Assembly (NCBI GenBank): GCA_018894105.1
Contig: CM032117.1
Coordinates: 51,246,503 to 51,310,502, forward strand
Reading direction: 5' to 3'
From: Jacaranda mimosifolia
Taxonomy: Eukaryota > Streptophyta > Magnoliopsida > Lamiales > Bignoniaceae
Length of the DNA stretch: 64,000 nt
Below are positions 59,126 to 64,000 of the stretch, one piece after another (position 1 is the first letter of the stretch; each line of letters starts with the position of its first letter). The notes beneath the pieces are model-generated. The model saw only the letters and a program-made list of their open reading frames with translations, was not told the DNA's origin and did no database searches. Position numbers and translations under genes: made by a program.

Positions 59126-61561
59126 CTAGCTTGAGTTGCTAGACCCTTCGAGGGGTAAGGCGGGAGCAGACCGGGGCTCAGGCGGTGCCATGGCAACGGG
59201 CATTGCCGCGGTGACTGGGCGAGAGAGACAGGCGGCAGAAGACATAAACAGCCGCTCGGCGGCTGGGAAGAAAGAGACAGTGTCGGCCTGGCCTTCGGAG
59301 ATTTCATAAGCGAGATCACCGGCGAATTCGAACTCTCGACCCACTGCCTTCACTTTCTTTTCGAGGTCTGCCTTCTGCCTCTCTTCAGGAGTCATGTCGA
59401 TCTCCTTCGTTGCCTCTACCTCGGGCTTGGCCTCGTCGACATCCTCGTCACCAATTGGGCGCAACTGCTCGTCGAAAGAAAGGCCCATCTTCGAGCGATC
59501 TTCCTCGCTAACCGCATAGCCTAGGTGCCGCATTTGTGCAATAGCCTTATTAAAGGCACTTCGGGCATCGTCTAGGGCCAGCACCACGCTCGCATCCTGA
59601 AAGGCGAGGCTCACCATGAACTGTTGTACCGCCTCCTTGCGAATCTCCGGAACTATCCGCTCGAATTCTGTCCGGGCCTCGACCAGGCACTCGCCTCGAC
59701 CGGCCACCCGACCAGATTCATAAGCGACCTGAATGTCCAGTTCAAGTTTTTTCAGCTTCGTCTATATCTTTGTCTGCTCCATCACCGCCAGTAGGACTTG
59801 TCTATCTTTTGCCTCTATTATTTCGACGTATTTGGCATTCTCCTTCTGCACTTCCTTGAGCCGCAGTTGGGATGACTCCAGCTGGGCCTTCAATGTTTCG
59901 GCATCGCCGCCAACATCCAATTGTTCACAATCAGCGAGCGCCAGGTCGGAACGACGGTAAAAATTGTAGGCGATTTGCGCGACCTGAAACATAAAAATCA
60001 TTACTATCCATGTAGGGAAAATCGATTATACAAGTTTACAGCTTAGGGGATCTCACCATGTTCGCGTGATATGAGACCTCGCACAGCGCCCCGGGCTGAC
60101 TCAAGCCCATTATCCTCCTCTGGTCAGCCAGGAACTGACCAGCCAACAACCATTTCAAGGGGTCGACCCCACCTGGCTCGGATCCATGCATATAGGATGA
60201 GTCGTCCATAAGTAGGCTGGGGTCCGACCCGAAACGAGGAGACGGGAACTTCCTCAGGCTGAATAAGGCCTCTGCACCTCGATCCCCGAAGAGATCGTTT
60301 CCCGTCGGCATCCCTGACCCGACGCCCTTCGATTTTCCTTTCCCCTTTCCAGCAGCAGCAATCTTTTTGGGCGGGGGCCCACTCTGTTCGCCCATAGGTC
60401 TTTTTCCTCAACCCGCGTCCCTCTCGACCGCTACCATTCGACCAGGCGAGGGGGTCGGGGATGGCGCAGGGGCGGCAGCTTGCCGGCGTGGCTCGTCGGC
60501 TCCAGTCGACTCTTGTCGAGACGTAGTGCCTTGTTTGCGCTGTCAGTTCCTCTCAGCGCGAGCCACTGCATCACTCCTTGCGCGGGTCATGATCTCGTCC
60601 CAGTCTGCAAGGAACAAACACAGTAGATGTCAAATGCAGAAATGAATGTAGCTAAATAACAAAGCATGGCACACATTTCATCTACCTATCTCATAGTCAT
60701 CCGCAAAGTTTAGAGGGGCTGGCGACAACCCAGCCAACACTAAATGCTGCTCCTCGAGGAACACAGTGGCCTCCATGGGACCAAACCCGAACAGATCTCT
60801 CACGAAGGTATTTGGCCAAGTAGGGGTGCGATTCCCTGGTACCTCAACCTGCCCCCCCAACCACTCTCGAGGAATGTCGAACCCCCCTTCACCCGAACGA
60901 AGAAGTAACGCTTCTTCCACTCCTGCCCATACGAAGAGGAGGGAGCCACGAGAAACTTGCGACGAGGTCGAGCAGTCAGATAATAAAAGCCCGACTCGTC
61001 GGCACTACCGGATTTTCGTGACATGCACAGATAGAAGAGGTTGGAAAAATTGTCGAAACTGGGGGCTTGATCGAACAGATGCATCAAAACTAAGAAACTG
61101 CAGAGGGTGGCAAAGCAACTGGGTAATAGTTGAGTTATGCACACTCGAAGACCCCTAAGTAGGCCTACCATGCTATCACCTAAGGGGAACCTCAACTCAC
61201 ATTTCAGTGCATCCTCAAACACTGTTATGCAACCGGCGGGAGCACGGTGCATTCGTCCAGGAGGCTCGGGGGTTAATAGTTGGTATTCGGGAGGAATATG
61301 GTAAAGCTCTCTCAGACGCACCAAATCTGTAGGGGTCATTACGGAAACTATCTCACTATAGTGGCCCGGGGTGAATAATCGCCCACGAGACGAGGGTACC
61401 CGGCTAGGCCCAGCTTCCCCGCCACGCGCGCCGCTCAAGGTCCCGGAGCTCGAACTACTCGAATCGGAAGGAGCAGGCAACTCCCTACGCCCCTCAGACA
61501 GGGTGGCCTCACTGTCCCCCCCTCCCCCCCGGCTACCCTCAGAACTGAATAACCCAAGCAT
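59126..61561 (-). pseudogene. Tat-C antisense extra gene, three coding exons, about 760 aa, with a few lesions
   Basis: The minus-strand model has ATG at 61561 and exons 61561-60686, 60604-60057 and 59983-59126. Donors and acceptors are GT-AG and the phases agree. The total is 2282 nt, one short of a multiple of three because of a 1-nt loss in a G-run at 60882-60887. The N-terminus is Ser/Gly-rich. A conserved domain follows: 'LRVCITQLLPSCFATLCSF', 'ESGFYYLTARPRRKF', 'EWKKRYFFVRV', 'FLEEQHLVLAGLSPAP'. Then comes a basic/Pro-rich linker and a C-terminal coiled coil ('QLESSQLRLKEVQKENAKYV'). Stops in exon 2 (two TGA) and exon 3 (TAG near 59763) fit C-to-T changes in CGA or CAG. Function unknown. 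Such extra ORFs are known from Tat elements; I do not recognise a cellular family. Confidence 0.75.
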
Positions 61562-61760
61562 CTTCTTCAAAAGAAAAATAAAGAGAAAGGATTCGGAAAA
61601 ACGAAGAGGTATAGGAGCACTTACTGGATACGAAGGTTAAGCCCACAAAATCTGCGAAGCAAATGCAAAGTCTAGGGAATCTTGCAGCGAAAGATATCTC
61701 GTAAAGGTTCTCGAAAATTCTGAAGCGGTAAAAGTGAAAATGGGCAGAATCACAAAAAGC

Positions 61761-61767
61761 ATTTATA
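61761..61767 (-). promoter_or_regulatory. TATA box of the Tat-C antisense gene
   Basis: TATAAAT on the minus strand in 'ccttcctataaatgc' lies 206 bp upstream of the ATG at 61561. The leader between them has a possible small intron (donor A/GTAAGTG at 61624, acceptor just before the ATG). The box lies outside the LTR, so the gene appears to have its own promoter. Confidence 0.6.
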
Positions 61768-61975
61768 GGAAGGTGGATGCGGTTTCCCAAGCGTCTAGGC
61801 GTGGTTACCCAAACGTCCGCGTTAATGGACGCAGACGTTACGCCGCCCCACACGCGCCACGATGTAACCACTCAGCAAGCGCGTAAAAATCTGAGAGATT
61901 TTCAAAAACCTTGGTCGATGGTAGCTAATGTTCGTTACTTCCCAACGCCGCTCGTCGATTTTCTGTTCGGCCTTG

Positions 61976-61992
61976 CGAAGTGGGGGGACTCA
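61976..61992 (+). other. Polypurine tract of Tat-C
   Basis: 'cgaagtggggggactca' lies directly before the TGATATAGG start of the 3' LTR, in the position and composition of a plus-strand primer. Confidence 0.75.
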
Positions 61993-62660
61993 TGATATAG
62001 GATGGCCCAAATCGGCCAGGCCCAACACCCAATCAACAGCCTAGGGCCCAAGTGACTGATCGACCCTGTTCGACCAATCCACAAGACGCTCCATGGCCCT
62101 CGGATCCGCTCGACCATTATCGACATCTATTCTCGTTGATTCTCAAGTCGAGGCCTGCACAGTATTCTGCCACCGCATTAAATGCATTGACTGGCGGCAC
62201 GCCTCCGCATTAATGGCGCATGCCCTCCCCTCACCGTCTGACACAGCAGACGCCGCAACAGTGTACCATCTTGTCCTACAGCATAAAAGGACATCCAGCT
62301 GGCAATATTCAAACGGGGGAATTGACTAATTACCCCCGGTAGAAGGCTGAAGGTCCCTGGGGTAAGCCAAGAGCTTCCCTGACATTTCCTACAAGGGGAA
62401 GAATATAAAAATCCCTCAACCTTGCCTCTCAGAGGTATGCACATATACACTCAAAAGCCCATACATTCCGTTGCTCGATTAAAGAGGTCGAATATATATA
62501 CTGACTTGAGCGTCGGAGGGCCTAAGCCAAGGGCTACTCGGCTAGCCTAACGTTTATTGTGGTTGCAGGATTCCAATCCCAAATCAATCTGGAAGATCAA
62601 TACACCGAATTGTGATTCATACCCGGATTCATATCCATTATCGAAATCGAACCCTCATCA
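61993..62660 (+). repeat. 3' LTR of Tat-C
   Basis: 668 bp, the partner of 52105-52772 with no indels seen. It ends CCTCATCA and is followed by GTTTT, the presumed target duplication. Confidence 0.95.
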
Positions 62661-64000
62661 GTTTTTGTAATTTTTTCATTTCTTATTATTTAATAATTAA
62701 AAATATAATTATTTTCTTAAAAATACTATTTATCTCTATTTTTATATTTCTATATCTATCCCACTATTCTATTGTTTAAATCCATTAAAATCCTTTGACA
62801 TAAAAATTTTAATGTATATATTTTTGAAAATGCATCTTTTATACATAAAAAATTAAAAATTAAATTAAATTTCATTACAGCACCCACCATATTCAATATG
62901 CGTAAGCAATTAATCCACAAAAATTTATATTTCTATATAAAAACTAAGTATATATTTTTAAATTTTGAAAATGCTTAAAATTAAAAATATTTTAAAATAC
63001 AACCAAACCAGCTCTTATTCATGCGATTCTCTGTATTGGACAAGTCCCTTGGTAACTCTTGGTTTGGATCTTGGACTTACAATGATATAAAAGAAACTTT
63101 TATGATATTTATTTTAGTTTTTTTTTTTAATAAAAATACTTATTTTAAGGTATGAGAGATGATATTCACTAACATTCTAATCCCTTCTTTGAAAAAGAAA
63201 AATAGATGTACACACATTTGAGATTATTTAAGTTTATATCTCGAATCTCATACATATAAATATGAGAATAATGTTATTGAAATGACAAATAATTGTTTTG
63301 GTATATTACTCTCTAAAAATTTATTCCTTAACTTACATTGATTGTAATATTTTACGTTATTGATATATTATTGAAGTGGTTGATACCTAAATAACTTCAC
63401 AAATATTAAATTTTGGCTTGAAGTTCAGATTTTTTATATTTATCTCATTTTATATGTTTGAATATCAATTGTATTTAAACAGTTCTTGATGATTGTACTA
63501 AATTAATCATTGTTTTCTTGAATTCATATAAAATCAATAGTTTCGCTCCAAAAATAAAAGTAAAAAGGATGATTTTCAACTCGAACATTACTTGTGGATA
63601 TTTTTGTAAATAATATATGACATTCAATTTTGAGTACTTTTAAAGCATATCGAACCTAACTAACATTCCCTAGTTTAGTCTAATTTATTTTTGTTTTTAT
63701 AATTAACTTTGTCATAAGAGTAATTTTACAAGGTTTTATATTGGTTAATATTGTCATGTTGAACTCTAGAATAAAAGCATCCACAACCGCAACTGACTGG
63801 TTAATTGGTCAATTACGTGGCCTTGTTCTCTTATGTTTTGGCCATTTTCTAGAAAAAAATTTGGAGGACTGGGTTTTTGAAGAAAATTTGGAGAATGTGC
63901 CAAGTGTTTCTTTTTATTTTGGGAAAATATGAAAAATGATTTAAAAATGAGTTGTTTGTTTCTTTTTGTTTTGGGAGGAGACAAACTTTACTGTTGATGT
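62661..64000. other. AT-rich intergenic DNA
   Basis: No gene is recognised. 'acaaccaaaccagctctt' at about 63000-63017 resembles a MITE edge, but no partner end was found. Small open frames near 63741-63984 show no domain. Confidence 0.45.

Larger units (their letters stand above)
52105..62660 (+). mobile_element. Tat-C: structurally complete Tat-type Ty3/gypsy element (10.6 kb)
   Basis: The two 668-bp LTRs (52105-52772 and 61993-62660) start TGATATAGGATGG and end CCTCATCA. The flanking 5-mers GTTTC (52100-52104) and GTTTT (62661-62665) match at 4 of 5 positions. The order is LTR, primer site, gag, protease-RT-RNase H-second RNase H-integrase, 66-bp tandem repeats, antisense gene, purine tract, LTR. 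Dual RNase H and an extra ORF place it in the Tat lineage. It is much GC-richer than the surrounding DNA. It is inactive: several stops and frameshifts lie in gag and pol. Confidence 0.93.

Noticed and set aside
1..64000. tRNA, rRNA or organelle-derived segments
   Set aside because: I saw no tRNA cloverleaf or rRNA core sequence in reading through the window, though I could not run a covariance search.

Overview
This window is plant nuclear DNA, almost certainly from an angiosperm; I cannot name the species. It is AT-rich, has GT-AG spliced genes with short exons, and is packed with nested LTR retrotransposons and small DNA transposons. Only two stretches look like host genes: a nine-exon gene on the minus strand (47972-51844) and a small secreted proline-rich protein (33589-33879).

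Layout. 672-2396 and 12512-15676 are the two halves of an old Ty3/gypsy element of the Tat type (Tat-A, plus strand, dual RNase H). It was split by a 10.1-kb Ty1/copia element (copia-1, 2397-12511, minus strand, CCAAG target duplication). A non-autonomous Mutator-like element (15687-16962) later landed in the 3' part of Tat-A. 18936-25444 is a second decayed Tat element (Tat-B), itself split by an hAT-type element at 20149-20963. 26971-33355 is a structurally complete copia element (copia-2) with 555-bp LTRs and GAAGT target duplications. 33880-47971 is intergenic DNA holding hAT and Mutator-like elements, a 551-bp tandem triplication, an AT-rich minisatellite and an unexplained sequence present three times. 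52105-62660 is a structurally complete Tat element (Tat-C) with two 668-bp LTRs. It sits 260 bp upstream of the start codon of the nine-exon gene.

Gene content. The nine-exon gene reads as a full-length relative of type-5 (purple) acid phosphatases in which all five metal-ligand motifs are replaced, so it looks like a conserved pseudoenzyme. All three Tat elements carry relatives of one extra open reading frame outside gag-pol. In Tat-C it is a separate antisense gene with about three coding exons (about 760 aa) with its own TATA box. In Tat-A it is antisense as well, and in Tat-B it lies in sense orientation next to gag. A TATA-like box lies 201-206 bp from the ATG in all three. Every retroelement coding region is broken, largely by changes of C-to-T/G-to-A type that fit decay of methylated DNA.

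The best leads are the extra Tat gene with its conserved promoter spacing, a 12-bp inverted repeat that could make copia-2 self-priming, a hairpin covering the primer-binding site of copia-1, and the dead phosphatase.
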